A stretch of 54,346 nt of DNA, from the NCBI GenBank assembly GCA_002382085.1, contig DFZK01000008.1, forward strand, positions 41,417 to 95,762, read 5' to 3'. Within the stretch, counting starts at the first letter, position 1; each line of letters starts with the position of its first letter. The position numbers and the translations under genes are program-made. Under the pieces are notes generated by a model. It saw only the letters and a list, made by a program, of their open reading frames with translations, did no database searches and was not told where the DNA came from. This DNA is from Sulfurospirillum sp. UBA4058 (GTDB lineage Bacteria > Campylobacterota > Campylobacteria > Campylobacterales > Sulfurospirillaceae). This document shows positions 15,532 to 25,499 of the stretch, in pieces.

Positions 15532-18500
15532 TATTTTCCTTGCAGAAAAACTTATCAATTGGCTTTCATACGATATTAAGTTGGGTAAAAAATATCGATT
15601 CTATTCAGATAATGAACAAAATCTTCAAGCTCTATATTATGCTTTGCTCTCACTTGCCAAAGATAAACTAGATTTTCATGTTTCTTCTACGGAGGAGACG
15701 AAAACATTTCAAATTCCATACATAGATCTCACCTCATGTAAGCTTCTCATTGTTACTGATACGGATGTTGAAGAACGTATGGATCCAAGCTTTATTGCGA
15801 ATCTCCGAGATGCGCTTTTAGATTTTCAAGACGATGTAGCATTAATGATTGTGCTACGTTCGGGGGTCGATACTTTGTTAAGTACTACAGAAGAGGTGTC
15901 GTTACCAACTTTACCTCTGCATCCAAAGGTCATCAAGCAAGATATTGAAAAGCTCATAGATACACAAACAGAAAAGAAAGCCATCTATCTGGTACTACTT
16001 GAGCGTCAGTCAAAAATTATTCAAGATGATGGGCAGTCAGCATTTGGTCTTCAAACCATCTATGAGTCTATCAAGTCCGATAAAATAAACTTCAAGGCAT
16101 ACAATTTATTTGATGATCCAGGACTCTTTAATGCAGATAAAAAGAGCATTGAAAAGCGCCTAACAGAAAATGATACGATCTATAGAAAAGTACAAAATAC
16201 CATCAGAGATTTTCCAAATGAACTGAATGAAAAGCTATCGGAATTTTCACCAGCATTTATCAAAAAACATTTTGATTCTGAAAAAAAGAATTGGGAAGAA
16301 ACCGCATATGCAGAAATCATATCGGCGATAGAGGAACATAAAGAACAAAGTATTGCATTTGATGAAACCTCAATGATTTATAATTTTGATTGCGTGCGTA
16401 GTGAGAGTGATACTTCTGCTGGTAAACGCAAGAAAAATATCATTATCGAAACCGATGAAGAGTTTCTTACTCTCAATTTTACGTTTATTGGAAAAACAAT
16501 CAAAAAAGAGCAGTTTTCTATTCATCACAATAAGTCCATTGAAAAAGCATATGAGATTGAAATCTTCAAAAGACAAACGGCAAAGTTGAGTTTAGCATAC
16601 AACTTGACACCTACTTATTTTACTCTGAGCTTTAAAGGAGAAAAGTCTTCCGAACAATATCTCTTTAAAGTGCTTTTACTCAAAAAGGGTACCTTTTATC
16701 TTGGTGATATACAACACCGTTTTCTTATTGATCCGAAAAAAAATGAAGTTATTGTTCAAACGGATGATTTCAAGCTTCGGTTTCATCCTAATGAAAATAC
16801 AGCAAGTACCCTTTTACAGAAAAGCAAAACCGATATTGATATCACTACCTATCATGCTATTGATTTTGAACAATACTACAATCAACATGATGAAGTCAGA
16901 TTTTCAATATATAATGGTGAAGCTAAGCTCAATTTATACATCGAAGGCAGCAGAGACGAGAACTCAGTAACACCTCCTTTTTTATTCAATACAAATATGA
17001 TTGAAAGGCTTTTTGGAAAAAATAAAGATATTGAATTCAACAGCACAAAAAGCAAAGCAATTTTTGATAATCGTGAATTCCCTATTCTTTTTGAACGACT
17101 CACCTTAATCAGATATGAGTACAGCATAATAGCGCAAATGCTTGTTTCAAACACTACCGAACAGCTCTTTTTAGAAGATCTAAAATCAATTGATTCGGGA
17201 ATTTTCGCAACATACACAAATCTACTCGAATATTTCAAGCAACATAAAACTACCCCATCGCTTGCCGCATGGAATGACACTTTATGTGAGGTTGCACAGT
17301 CTTTTATAGACAGCTATTTACAGTACACCAACAAAATTGAACATGACTCACCCTTGTCTGATAATGACAAGAAAATGTTTGAATTTGGTTTTATGCACCA
17401 TGATGGTCTGCGTATGATGTCGCCTTTCTCACCGCTTGTCATAGCGTATATTTTACATCTTGTAGATCATGCAAAAAATGATCCATCATATCCTATGCTT
17501 CCCGATGTAACGCTCAAGAGGCTCAACCCAAAAGGACTATTCCCCTATCTCTTTATTGATAGTGATACATTTGCCTTTACACAGGTGTCACGCCACAATA
17601 CTCTCTGGCTAGAGTTCGTTCCCAACGAGGAAAGTGCATTTAGCTATATCCGGAAGTTGACACGGGAAAAAATAGAAGAATTTATTGACTCTTTTGAAGA
17701 GCTTTTTACTTTTAGACGGGATGCGCCACTCATCATCAATAGCATTAACAATCATACAAACCATGAACTATTTGATGGTGTCGTTGATTATTACACAAAG
17801 CATTTTTCAAATAATCCAGTCAAGATGGTTGTTAATCTATTCGATGACACATATACCCAAACAGAGTTTGATACATTTGCAGATACAGACAAATATGATC
17901 AAATTAAAAGAAACTACAATCTCCGTGAAGATGCTGAAAGTATCATCGATACGATCCGTACGCATGTCACTTACAGCAAACACCTTACATCAGAACCACA
18001 AGGCTATTCCCACCTTTCATTTTTCAAAAACAATGAAAAAGTTGCCATTCAAAGTAGAACATTTGAGCAAACAAAATCAGGGCTTGTCAGTAGTGGACTT
18101 ATTTCAGGAGAAAGTTCTCAAAAAGAAAAAGGTACCTATTTTAGTGGCTTTGGCTTAAAAAATATCGATATTTCTCAAAATAAATTATTGCAGCTGGCTA
18201 AAATTTACAATGCTTTACAGCGTCCAGTTTATGACTATGGAACGAATTATGAGCCGCATAAGACAGTAGCACTTATGATCAGTGAGCAGTTCAAAAAAGA
18301 CCTCAAAAAGTCATATGAAAATTCACTCTGGACAATCATTATCGATCCAAAAGTCACATTAGAGTTCTTTCATAACGAAGAAAATCTCATTCTAATCCAT
18401 TACTCTGACCAGTACAGCTCATCAGCAAACTACGATGCTATTACGGTCACTGCGCAAAAAGAGCTTTACTCGAATGTCATTCTTCCAGAACATGAGGTTG

Positions 18501-20551
18501 GAGATAAAGAGAATCTGGTAAAACAGTTTAATGCCTTCAATGGTGAATGGCTAATTAAAATGATCACAGCCGATGAAAAAACTAAAAAAGAGCATGTGAG
18601 CACTATCGCAACCTATAAATACATCACTGCTTTGCTAGATGCAGATGACTACACTTGGATTCCACTCTCTGTAGCAGAGATCATTCGTGTCTCTGGCAAC
18701 ATAGGCCTTCCTATGGATGGCAGCGATTTCTCTCGATACAACGCTAGAAAGCTCGATGATTCCATCACTGCCGGTGCAATTTCGGATGATATTCTTCTCT
18801 TTGGATTTCATGAGGATGGAGTGGTGTTGTATCCGGTAGAGGTCAAATCAAGTACTGCACAAATCACTAAAGCTGTATCACAAGCAAAATCACTCAAACA
18901 TTTTTTCTATAAACATCTTTTCGAAGGGGACTCTTTTAAAACTAAACTTTTGAAAGGGCTATTTATACGCCAAGTCTTCATGCAGGTTGAGAAATATGAG
19001 CTTTACGATACGTTCAAGCCTGAGTATTTTCAACCTTTGCATGACAAACGAGAAGAGCTCTTAGAGGGAACATATAGTCTTAACGAGTTAAATGGACACT
19101 CTAGTGGTGCCGTAGTGGCTTTTTTAAATGAACAACACATGAGTAAATTTGAGACTGTAGATGATGGAATCTTGCTGATCAAACTTCCTTATATTTATCA
19201 AAATAAGATGTTAGAACTTTCATTTGAAGAAATTCAGAAAGAGCTTCAAAAAAGAAGTTTCGATACTAACGAAAAGTACTTTCTAAAAGATTCAAAGCCT
19301 ATCGTCAAAATGCCCACCTCCCATAATATAGAAGATTTACACCTAGAAGAATCACTGCCAGAAGCAGTGATTCATAAAGAACTAGTACCTGTAATTGAAT
19401 CTGTAGCATCGAATCAACCCCTAGAAATACAGTTCGGCACAAGTATACTTACAAATGAGAAAATCTTCTGGCATCCTACAAATACAACAGAAAACCAAAA
19501 TACATGTACCGGCATTATTGGTAGAAGTGGAACCGGCAAGACACAATTTACAAAGTCTTTAGTGACACAGCTGGTTAATCAGTCACATAATAATGTAATT
19601 GGTTCTAAAATCGATATGCTGATTTTTGATTACAAAGGTGATTATATTGATGCAGAATTTGTCAATGCAACTAGCTCAAAAACATTAAAGCCATTTAGGT
19701 TACCTTACAATCCTTTAGCTCTATATGGTAATCAAGATTTGCTCCCTATACATACAACCAATCTTTTTATAACAACCATTTCTAAAGCCTTTGGATTAGG
19801 ACAGGTACAAAAAGCAAAACTCGATGACATTATTACTCGAGCTTATGAGCGAAAAGGTATTTCTCTTGTTGATGAACAGACATGGAAAAATCCTGCCCCT
19901 ACGATGCAAGACGTCTGGGAGATTTTTGAAGAGGATGAAAATGCACCTATTGATTCTCTCTATGCAGCACTAAAAAAGATACAAAAGTTCCAAATTTTTG
20001 AACCAATACCTGAAAATACAAGACCCCTGTATGAAGTCATTGATGGTGTAACCGTTATCAAGCTCACTGGGTATGACACAGATATTCAAAATCTCATTGT
20101 AGCCATCACCCTCGACCTGTTTTACACTCAAATGCATATCAAGGGGTCTTCAATTCAACAAGGAGATTTTAGGCAAATCACTAAAATGGTCCTTGTTGAT
20201 GAGGCAGATAATTTTATGTCACAAGATTTTGAAAGCTTGAAAAAAATTCTTAAAGAGGGTCGTGAATTCGGTGTAGGAACCATCCTCTCAACCCAAGAAC
20301 TCACTCATTTTAAAACATCCGAAGACAACTATGCTGATTACGTCTTTACATGGATTGTGCACAAGGTAGCAAATATCAGATCCCAAGATATCCAATCGAT
20401 TTTTAATATTAGCAATAAAGCCGAAGCTGAAAACCTTATGAGTCAGGTCCGCGAACTTCCTAAACATCAAAGTTTTTATGTAAACGGTAATAAGAAAATT
20501 ATATTAATAAGAGATCTCGCATTTTGGGAACTGCAAAAGGGCACAAAATGA
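15512..20551 (+). CDS. dptH: DNA phosphorothioation-dependent restriction protein DptH (DndH), HerA/FtsK-like ATPase
   Basis: About 1,680 residues, the large subunit of the restriction complex. The C-terminal third is a HerA/FtsK-like motor: Walker A GIIGRSGTGKTQF near residue 1340 and Walker B MVLVDEADNF near 1565, followed by a conserved ILSTQEL sensor segment. Around residue 1100-1125 the sequence DILLFGFHEDGVVLYPVEVK SS has the D-x(n)-E-x-K pattern of PD-(D/E)XK nucleases. Start is uncertain among GTG 15497, ATG 15503 and ATG 15512; I chose 15512 because GGAG lies at the right distance. It overlaps dptG and, by 4 nt, the downstream Mrr-like gene. Confidence 0.85.
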   Translation: MSNQPFNIFLAEKLINWLSYDIKLGKKYRFYSDNEQNLQALYYALLSLAKDKLDFHVSSTEETKTFQIPYIDLTSCKLLIVTDTDVEERMDPSFIANLRDALLDFQDDVALMIVLRSGVDTLLSTTEEVSLPTLPLHPKVIKQDIEKLIDTQTEKKAIYLVLLERQSKIIQDDGQSAFGLQTIYESIKSDKINFKAYNLFDDPGLFNADKKSIEKRLTENDTIYRKVQNTIRDFPNELNEKLSEFSPAFIKKHFDSEKKNWEETAYAEIISAIEEHKEQSIAFDETSMIYNFDCVRSESDTSAGKRKKNIIIETDEEFLTLNFTFIGKTIKKEQFSIHHNKSIEKAYEIEIFKRQTAKLSLAYNLTPTYFTLSFKGEKSSEQYLFKVLLLKKGTFYLGDIQHRFLIDPKKNEVIVQTDDFKLRFHPNENTASTLLQKSKTDIDITTYHAIDFEQYYNQHDEVRFSIYNGEAKLNLYIEGSRDENSVTPPFLFNTNMIERLFGKNKDIEFNSTKSKAIFDNREFPILFERLTLIRYEYSIIAQMLVSNTTEQLFLEDLKSIDSGIFATYTNLLEYFKQHKTTPSLAAWNDTLCEVAQSFIDSYLQYTNKIEHDSPLSDNDKKMFEFGFMHHDGLRMMSPFSPLVIAYILHLVDHAKNDPSYPMLPDVTLKRLNPKGLFPYLFIDSDTFAFTQVSRHNTLWLEFVPNEESAFSYIRKLTREKIEEFIDSFEELFTFRRDAPLIINSINNHTNHELFDGVVDYYTKHFSNNPVKMVVNLFDDTYTQTEFDTFADTDKYDQIKRNYNLREDAESIIDTIRTHVTYSKHLTSEPQGYSHLSFFKNNEKVAIQSRTFEQTKSGLVSSGLISGESSQKEKGTYFSGFGLKNIDISQNKLLQLAKIYNALQRPVYDYGTNYEPHKTVALMISEQFKKDLKKSYENSLWTIIIDPKVTLEFFHNEENLILIHYSDQYSSSANYDAITVTAQKELYSNVILPEHEVGDKENLVKQFNAFNGEWLIKMITADEKTKKEHVSTIATYKYITALLDADDYTWIPLSVAEIIRVSGNIGLPMDGSDFSRYNARKLDDSITAGAISDDILLFGFHEDGVVLYPVEVKSSTAQITKAVSQAKSLKHFFYKHLFEGDSFKTKLLKGLFIRQVFMQVEKYELYDTFKPEYFQPLHDKREELLEGTYSLNELNGHSSGAVVAFLNEQHMSKFETVDDGILLIKLPYIYQNKMLELSFEEIQKELQKRSFDTNEKYFLKDSKPIVKMPTSHNIEDLHLEESLPEAVIHKELVPVIESVASNQPLEIQFGTSILTNEKIFWHPTNTTENQNTCTGIIGRSGTGKTQFTKSLVTQLVNQSHNNVIGSKIDMLIFDYKGDYIDAEFVNATSSKTLKPFRLPYNPLALYGNQDLLPIHTTNLFITTISKAFGLGQVQKAKLDDIITRAYERKGISLVDEQTWKNPAPTMQDVWEIFEEDENAPIDSLYAALKKIQKFQIFEPIPENTRPLYEVIDGVTVIKLTGYDTDIQNLIVAITLDLFYTQMHIKGSSIQQGDFRQITKMVLVDEADNFMSQDFESLKKILKEGREFGVGTILSTQELTHFKTSEDNYADYVFTWIVHKVANIRSQDIQSIFNISNKAEAENLMSQVRELPKHQSFYVNGNKKIILIRDLAFWELQKGTK

Positions 20552-21357
20552 CCATTATCAATGCTATTCAAAAAGTAATGCAAAAGATGAATAAACCTTT
20601 AACTGGTCAAGAGGCTTACAACTTAATTATTAAAGATAAATTGTATACCTTTCCAGCCAAAAATCCTGAACATGTTGTTAAAACAACGATTCGTAGACAC
20701 TGCTTAGGATTGGATTTTCCAACGTCTAAAAAAGTTAAATATTTTAAACTTGTTGAGAATAAAGGATCAGCATCAAAGTATTTTTTGATTGAAGCTTCAG
20801 ATGAATCATATGCAAAGTCATTTACAAAAGCTGTAGACAATGACAGATTACCTGAAGAAATTATTTTCGAAGCACATTCTTTGCATCGTAATAACTTAAA
20901 ACAAGAACTTCTCGACTTAATATTACATTCTGAACCAAGTTTTTTCGAACAAATGGTTGTAGAATTACTTTTAAAAATGGGTTATGGATGGGATGAAAAA
21001 GAATCCGGTGTATTGAAAGGTAAAGTTGGTGATGCAGGAATAGATGGAGTCATATTTGAAGATAGATTGGGATTAGGGAAAATATATATTCAAGCTAAGA
21101 GATATAATAACAATCCTATTGGACGCCCAGATATACAGCAGTTTATCGGTGCGATGGAGAATAATAAAAAAGGAGTTTTTATTACTACATCTACTTTTAC
21201 GAAACAGGCTAGAGAATTTGTTGATCGACAAGTTAAAGATATTGCATTGATCGATGGGGATATGCTCACAGATTTGCTGATTTCAAATAATATTGGTATT
21301 TCTATTACAGCGACTATATCTACTTATCAAATAGATCGTGATTATTTTGAAATTTAA
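20548..21357 (+). CDS. Mrr-like restriction endonuclease with N-terminal HTH
   Basis: 269 residues from ATG 20548, which overlaps the dptH stop (ATGA); an upstream TTG is less likely. The N-terminus (about 1-75) looks like the HARE-HTH winged helix found on restriction enzymes: AIQKVMQKMNKPLTGQEAYN followed by a basic stretch. The C-terminal half is an Mrr-type PD-(D/E)XK nuclease: FFEQMVVELLLKMGYGWDE, GDAGIDGVIFEDRLGLGKIY then the Q-A-K-R motif. In other systems Mrr-type enzymes cut modified DNA. Its tight fusion to the dpt operon suggests a further nuclease of the phosphorothioation system, which is not a standard component. Confidence 0.85.
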   Translation: MTIINAIQKVMQKMNKPLTGQEAYNLIIKDKLYTFPAKNPEHVVKTTIRRHCLGLDFPTSKKVKYFKLVENKGSASKYFLIEASDESYAKSFTKAVDNDRLPEEIIFEAHSLHRNNLKQELLDLILHSEPSFFEQMVVELLLKMGYGWDEKESGVLKGKVGDAGIDGVIFEDRLGLGKIYIQAKRYNNNPIGRPDIQQFIGAMENNKKGVFITTSTFTKQAREFVDRQVKDIALIDGDMLTDLLISNNIGISITATISTYQIDRDYFEI

Positions 21358-21372
21358 GCAAGGAAAAGCTAC

Positions 21373-21876
21373 ATGAGTTTAAAAGAACGTCAAAGTCAAT
21401 GGGGCGGCGTTTGTCAAGAACTTCTTTTAAGGTTAGAGAATGCTATTAAGAGTGTTTATTTTACAGTCTTTTTCATTTTCTTGATTACTGTAGGAGCATT
21501 AGGAATTTGGCTTCCACCTATAATAGATCCTCAAGTTAAACTACTTAATAGTGAAAGTTTATTTACATATGCGGGCCCTTTATTAGCAATGCTTTTAACA
21601 GATTATTTTTTACTTGCAGAAAAAAGTAAATTGGCAAGTTTAGGACTGGCCTTAGGATTTATCGCCACAGGTTTTATGATAACTGGATATATTTTCAACC
21701 CCAAAGATCAAAGTTTTTATACCATTATTGGAACTTTTTTGACACTTTTCATGGTTATCGTAGCGAGTGCAAATGATGGAAAATTTGATGAAAAAGAAAT
21801 AACAGAAGATGACATGGTCAGTCCAACTGGTTCACTAGTGCCTTCAAGAATAACAATAAAAAATAAAAAGAACTAA
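21373..21876 (+). CDS. Four-helix membrane protein in the dpt operon
   Basis: 167 residues with four predicted membrane helices: about 28-50 (VYFTVFFIFLITVGALGIWL), 62-82 (YAGPLLAMLLTDYFLLA), 88-110 (LGLALGFIATGFMITGYIF) and 117-136 (TIIGTFLTLFMVIVASA), with a polar C-terminal tail of about 30 residues in the cytoplasm. No family is recognised. The gaps to the Mrr-like gene (15 bp) and DndB-like gene (9 bp) put it in the same operon. Membrane proteins are not part of the standard Dnd system, so its role here is open: membrane effector or unrelated passenger. Confidence 0.65.
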   Translation: MSLKERQSQWGGVCQELLLRLENAIKSVYFTVFFIFLITVGALGIWLPPIIDPQVKLLNSESLFTYAGPLLAMLLTDYFLLAEKSKLASLGLALGFIATGFMITGYIFNPKDQSFYTIIGTFLTLFMVIVASANDGKFDEKEITEDDMVSPTGSLVPSRITIKNKKN

Positions 21877-21885
21877 GGATAATAC

Positions 21886-23145
21886 ATGTTAAGAGTACCA
21901 GCAATACGAATTGAACAACCTTTAGGAGATTTTTTTGCGGTATCTTTAAAAGCTGATTTTTTGCTAAAAGTTTGCTATAGCATTAGATCAGAATTCATTG
22001 AAGATAATAAATATAAGCACCATAAGCCTGAAGGGATGTTGCAAACACTAAGAGCTATCACGGGTTCGCAGAGGGAAAAGGATGATGATCGAATTGAAGA
22101 AATTACCCGTTATACTAATACAGTTGAAGCAAGTTTTCCAAATTCAATAATATTAGGGGCTAATTTTTCTGAAAATGGTAAGTTGATCAGAGATCCTGAT
22201 TCTGAAGATGAAAATACAAGGATAAGATGGAGAATTGAAAAAGAAGGAGATTGCTTTTACTTAGTAATTCCAACAGATCAAAAACTTGCATCAATAATCG
22301 ATGGTCAACACAGGCTCTATGCATTTAAAAACTCAATGAATAAAAATATGGAGCTTTTGTGTGCGGTTTATTTAGATTTACCGATGCCTTATCATGCTCA
22401 AATCTTTGCTACGATAAATATGAATCAAAAAAAAGTTGACAGAAACCGTATATACAATCTTTTTCAATTCCAGCTAGAAGCAGGAGATTCAGATACATGG
22501 TCACCAGAAACATTAGCAGTATATTTTGCACGAGTTTTATCTGAAGATAAAGATTCCCCTTTCTCTCATAAAATGAAATTGGGTATTTCAACTGAAAGCA
22601 CATCTTCAATTTCTATGGCATCAATTGTTGATGGTATAATGTCATTAATCACCTCTAACCCAAAACAAGATAGGGAAATTTTATATGGTAGAAAGATCGG
22701 AGATGGAAGGTCTAGAAAACTATTGGCTGAAATTGTCAGTAATACTCCTTTACGCGAATTGTATATTACTAATCAAGATAAAACTTTATTTGACATCATT
22801 TATAATTATTTTAAAGCAGTTGAAAATACTTTATGGAAGATTGACACAGTCAATAATGTATTTAAACGCACTCTTGGAGTACAAGCGTTGTTTGACTTTC
22901 TCAAGGAAATAACAAGAACGAATAAAGCTTCTTTTTCATACAGCACTGAGTATTTTAAAACCCTTTTAGAACCAGCAAGTTCCATTAATTTCACAGTAGA
23001 TTTTTATGGAATCCAAACTAAACTGCGTGCAAGACTAAAATCAACATTGCTTTTAAAATCAGGTCTTAAAAAAGAAAGTGATATCAAAAACAACTATAAT
23101 CAAGAGGACTTAAAATATATTTTGACATCATTGGAACAGTTATAA
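21886..23145 (+). CDS. dndB: DGQHR-domain protein, DndB-like
   Basis: 419 residues with the signature DGQHR at 139-143 (ASIIDGQHRLYAFKNS), then PYHAQIFATINMNQKKVDRN, as in DndB and related DGQHR-domain proteins. DndB binds DNA upstream of dnd genes and lowers modification levels. It is somewhat longer than typical DndB (about 360-390 residues), so a DGQHR relative other than DndB itself cannot be excluded. Unusually, it is not in the dndCDE transcript but is the last gene of the dpt-mrr operon, and its stop overlaps the dndE stop by 6 nt, tail to tail. Confidence 0.72.
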   Translation: MLRVPAIRIEQPLGDFFAVSLKADFLLKVCYSIRSEFIEDNKYKHHKPEGMLQTLRAITGSQREKDDDRIEEITRYTNTVEASFPNSIILGANFSENGKLIRDPDSEDENTRIRWRIEKEGDCFYLVIPTDQKLASIIDGQHRLYAFKNSMNKNMELLCAVYLDLPMPYHAQIFATINMNQKKVDRNRIYNLFQFQLEAGDSDTWSPETLAVYFARVLSEDKDSPFSHKMKLGISTESTSSISMASIVDGIMSLITSNPKQDREILYGRKIGDGRSRKLLAEIVSNTPLRELYITNQDKTLFDIIYNYFKAVENTLWKIDTVNNVFKRTLGVQALFDFLKEITRTNKASFSYSTEYFKTLLEPASSINFTVDFYGIQTKLRARLKSTLLLKSGLKKESDIKNNYNQEDLKYILTSLEQL

Positions 23146-23541
23146 AAATTCCTGTTTAATCCACTCAAAAATATCACTATTATCATTGAGAGAAGAGGCT
23201 AAAATTGCAAAGCCTCTTTCACAATGTTGTTCTAGTTTTAGTTCCAATCCACGTAAAGTATTTACCTTATTATTTTCACTGTTGGCTACCAATAAAGCTA
23301 TAAAATCTGTATAGTCAGCTTGATCACCTTGGGTATCGACTTTGCCTTTACCAGTGATAACATCGAGGTTGTAGCTTTTCCCCTCTGTAAAGTCAATTTT
23401 TTCATTAGTATCTATCTCTTTATTGAGAGACAAAGAAATAAAAATGGCAAATCGGATAGTGAGCCATTTAGGCTCTTTTTCAAAGCCCAATAGTTTTGCA
23501 ATACGAGGTAATTGAAGTTCAGCAAATTGAGTCGTTCTCAT
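23140..23541 (-). CDS. dndE: DNA sulfur modification protein DndE
   Basis: 133 residues. DndE is a small tetrameric protein, about 110-130 residues, that binds nicked DNA. The sequence starts MRTTQFAELQLPRIAKLLG and contains TIRFAIFISLSLNKE and a C-terminal ALLVANSENN... GLELKLEQHCERGFAIL section, consistent with the family. The ATG overlaps the dndD stop (ATGA), so the two are coupled. It is the last gene of dndC-dndD-dndE on the minus strand and converges on the dndB-like gene. Confidence 0.85.
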   Translation of the reverse strand: MRTTQFAELQLPRIAKLLGFEKEPKWLTIRFAIFISLSLNKEIDTNEKIDFTEGKSYNLDVITGKGKVDTQGDQADYTDFIALLVANSENNKVNTLRGLELKLEQHCERGFAILASSLNDNSDIFEWIKQEFL

Positions 23542-25499
23542 CTAATATACCTCGTTGAAAAAAAGTCATGAGTATTTTGTTTTGATATAGAGGTTGCCGA
23601 ACCACCGTTTGAGAGTAAGAAGATTTGAGAAACTTCTTCTCTAAGTGATTCAAACCCTTCATGCCGAAGCTCACTTGGAGTAGGTAAAATAAGTACCTGA
23701 GATGAAGCATTAGGATAAAATTGAGTGAGGATAAGTGATTGATTTTCCTCATCTAATCTTCCCAATGGAGTATCAATTATCATAGGAATTTCTTCAGAAA
23801 TGTATTCAGAAATCCCCCAAATTAATGAAGTTGCAATAATCTGTTTTTGCCCAGAAGAACTAGAAAGAATATCCATAGGTCGATGATTGATATCGTAGAT
23901 ATTGATGTTAAAATCAGAATTTAGCTTGATATAATTTGCTTCATATCCTTCTTTTTTAAGAAGATTAAATTTTGCATTAATCGACTCTTCTAGAAGTTCA
24001 CGTTTGTCTTCTTTGATCTTGAGCTTCATCTCCGCAGCAACTTTAATGGCAGACTCTAGAGCTTCTACTTTTAGTTTGGCAAGACTGTTTTTATGGTCTT
24101 TGATACTGGTGCGGCCAACCTCTAATTTGATATTTTTCTCTACCTGTTTTAAACGTTCAAGTTCTGCTTTTAAATCTTCTATTTTAGTTCTTTGACTTCC
24201 CACTTTTTCAGCAATGCTTACGGCACGTTTGAAATCCTGTTCATACTCTTTTTGATCCATTTGGATATTATGTTCATAGTCGTGAATCTCAGTCTGAAGG
24301 GTATTAATTTCTTCTTTGATACTTGCCAAATCATCTAGTAATTTCACAAAGTTAATATTTTTAAAAGTCTCGTATTGGAGTTCTATTTTTGTCGAATCTG
24401 CAAAGAGTACACTGAGTTTACTATTGCTGGTATTGAAAATTTGATCGTATATTTTTTCGATTTGAGCTTGTTGACTTTTATCGACCATTGATAAAAACTC
24501 TTTTTTCTTTAGATCAATGATGTTTTGGGCTATCGAAAGATTCCCGCGATAATTTTCTGATATATCTCTATTAACTTTCTCTTTTAGCTTTTGGCTTAAA
24601 AGTAAAGGAAGTTGAGCGTAGGTAAGCTCTTTAAATTCACGTAACAGATCAGAACGTTTATTGATAACTTCATTGAGTTTACGTTTGGCATCTTCGAGAG
24701 GCTTTTTGTACTTGCTTTTCAATTTTGAAAGCTTTTGGTCAAGCTCACTTTGATCTTGAAGTAATCCATTTAGTACAAGTGATTCTTCTTCAAGTTTTAA
24801 AGTCAATGAGGTTAGTTGTTCTTGAACTTGATTTAATTCCTCTTCATGTTTTAAAACTCTTTTTCGCAGTTCCGGATCAAGCTCATTTTTATTGATCTTT
24901 TTAATGACGTTGTAAGAATCATTGATCAAATGATCATAGATATCTAATTCCAATACATCTTCGAGCATTTGTCTAAATTCATCTTTACTAAAATCAGCAA
25001 TGGTTTGGATTTTTTCTCCATCAAAAAAGAAAAACTTAGCCAATGTTGGAGAAATTTTATAATTGATAAAATCTTGTGCTTCAATATCTTCATAAAGGAT
25101 TGTGTCATCTCGATCTTTGATAGAAAGATGTTCATGATAAGACGTGTTACTGATGACAAATTCTCTATGAATGATAAAAGGTTCATCATCTAGAACTTCA
25201 ATGGTTACAGAAGCTTTATTTTCACCATTAATTTTTGCAATTCTATTAAGCAATCCACTGAAGTTTTTATCATGACTACCTAGGATAAAGTCAGACTTTG
25301 TTAAAACCAATTCTCCAATTGACAACAGATCTTTTGTAACTCCATGCAATGCTATTTTGATTGAGTTAATAAAAGAAGTTTTACCAAATCCATTTTCACC
25401 AATGATGAGTGTAATAGATTTATTGGAATCATCAAAACGATATATAATTTCTCCTTGATACGAGAAAAAATTTTTGATAGTAACAGTACTAAATTTCAT
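23538..25499 (-). CDS. dndD: DNA sulfur modification protein DndD, SMC-like ATPase
   Basis: 653 residues from ATG 25499, the start giving MKFSTVTIKNFFSYQGE. An N-terminal Walker A (IIGENGFGKTSFINSIKIAL) and a C-terminal signature (SSSSGQKQIIATSLIWG) plus Walker B (IPMIIDTPLGRLDEENQ) surround a long coiled coil (about 200-480). This is the Rad50/SMC-like arrangement of DndD, which supplies ATPase activity for phosphorothioation. No CxxC zinc hook is seen in the coiled coil. The gene overlaps the end of dndC by 11 nt and dndE by 4 nt, so synthesis is coupled. Confidence 0.9.
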   Translation of the reverse strand: MKFSTVTIKNFFSYQGEIIYRFDDSNKSITLIIGENGFGKTSFINSIKIALHGVTKDLLSIGELVLTKSDFILGSHDKNFSGLLNRIAKINGENKASVTIEVLDDEPFIIHREFVISNTSYHEHLSIKDRDDTILYEDIEAQDFINYKISPTLAKFFFFDGEKIQTIADFSKDEFRQMLEDVLELDIYDHLINDSYNVIKKINKNELDPELRKRVLKHEEELNQVQEQLTSLTLKLEEESLVLNGLLQDQSELDQKLSKLKSKYKKPLEDAKRKLNEVINKRSDLLREFKELTYAQLPLLLSQKLKEKVNRDISENYRGNLSIAQNIIDLKKKEFLSMVDKSQQAQIEKIYDQIFNTSNSKLSVLFADSTKIELQYETFKNINFVKLLDDLASIKEEINTLQTEIHDYEHNIQMDQKEYEQDFKRAVSIAEKVGSQRTKIEDLKAELERLKQVEKNIKLEVGRTSIKDHKNSLAKLKVEALESAIKVAAEMKLKIKEDKRELLEESINAKFNLLKKEGYEANYIKLNSDFNINIYDINHRPMDILSSSSGQKQIIATSLIWGISEYISEEIPMIIDTPLGRLDEENQSLILTQFYPNASSQVLILPTPSELRHEGFESLREEVSQIFLLSNGGSATSISKQNTHDFFSTRYIR

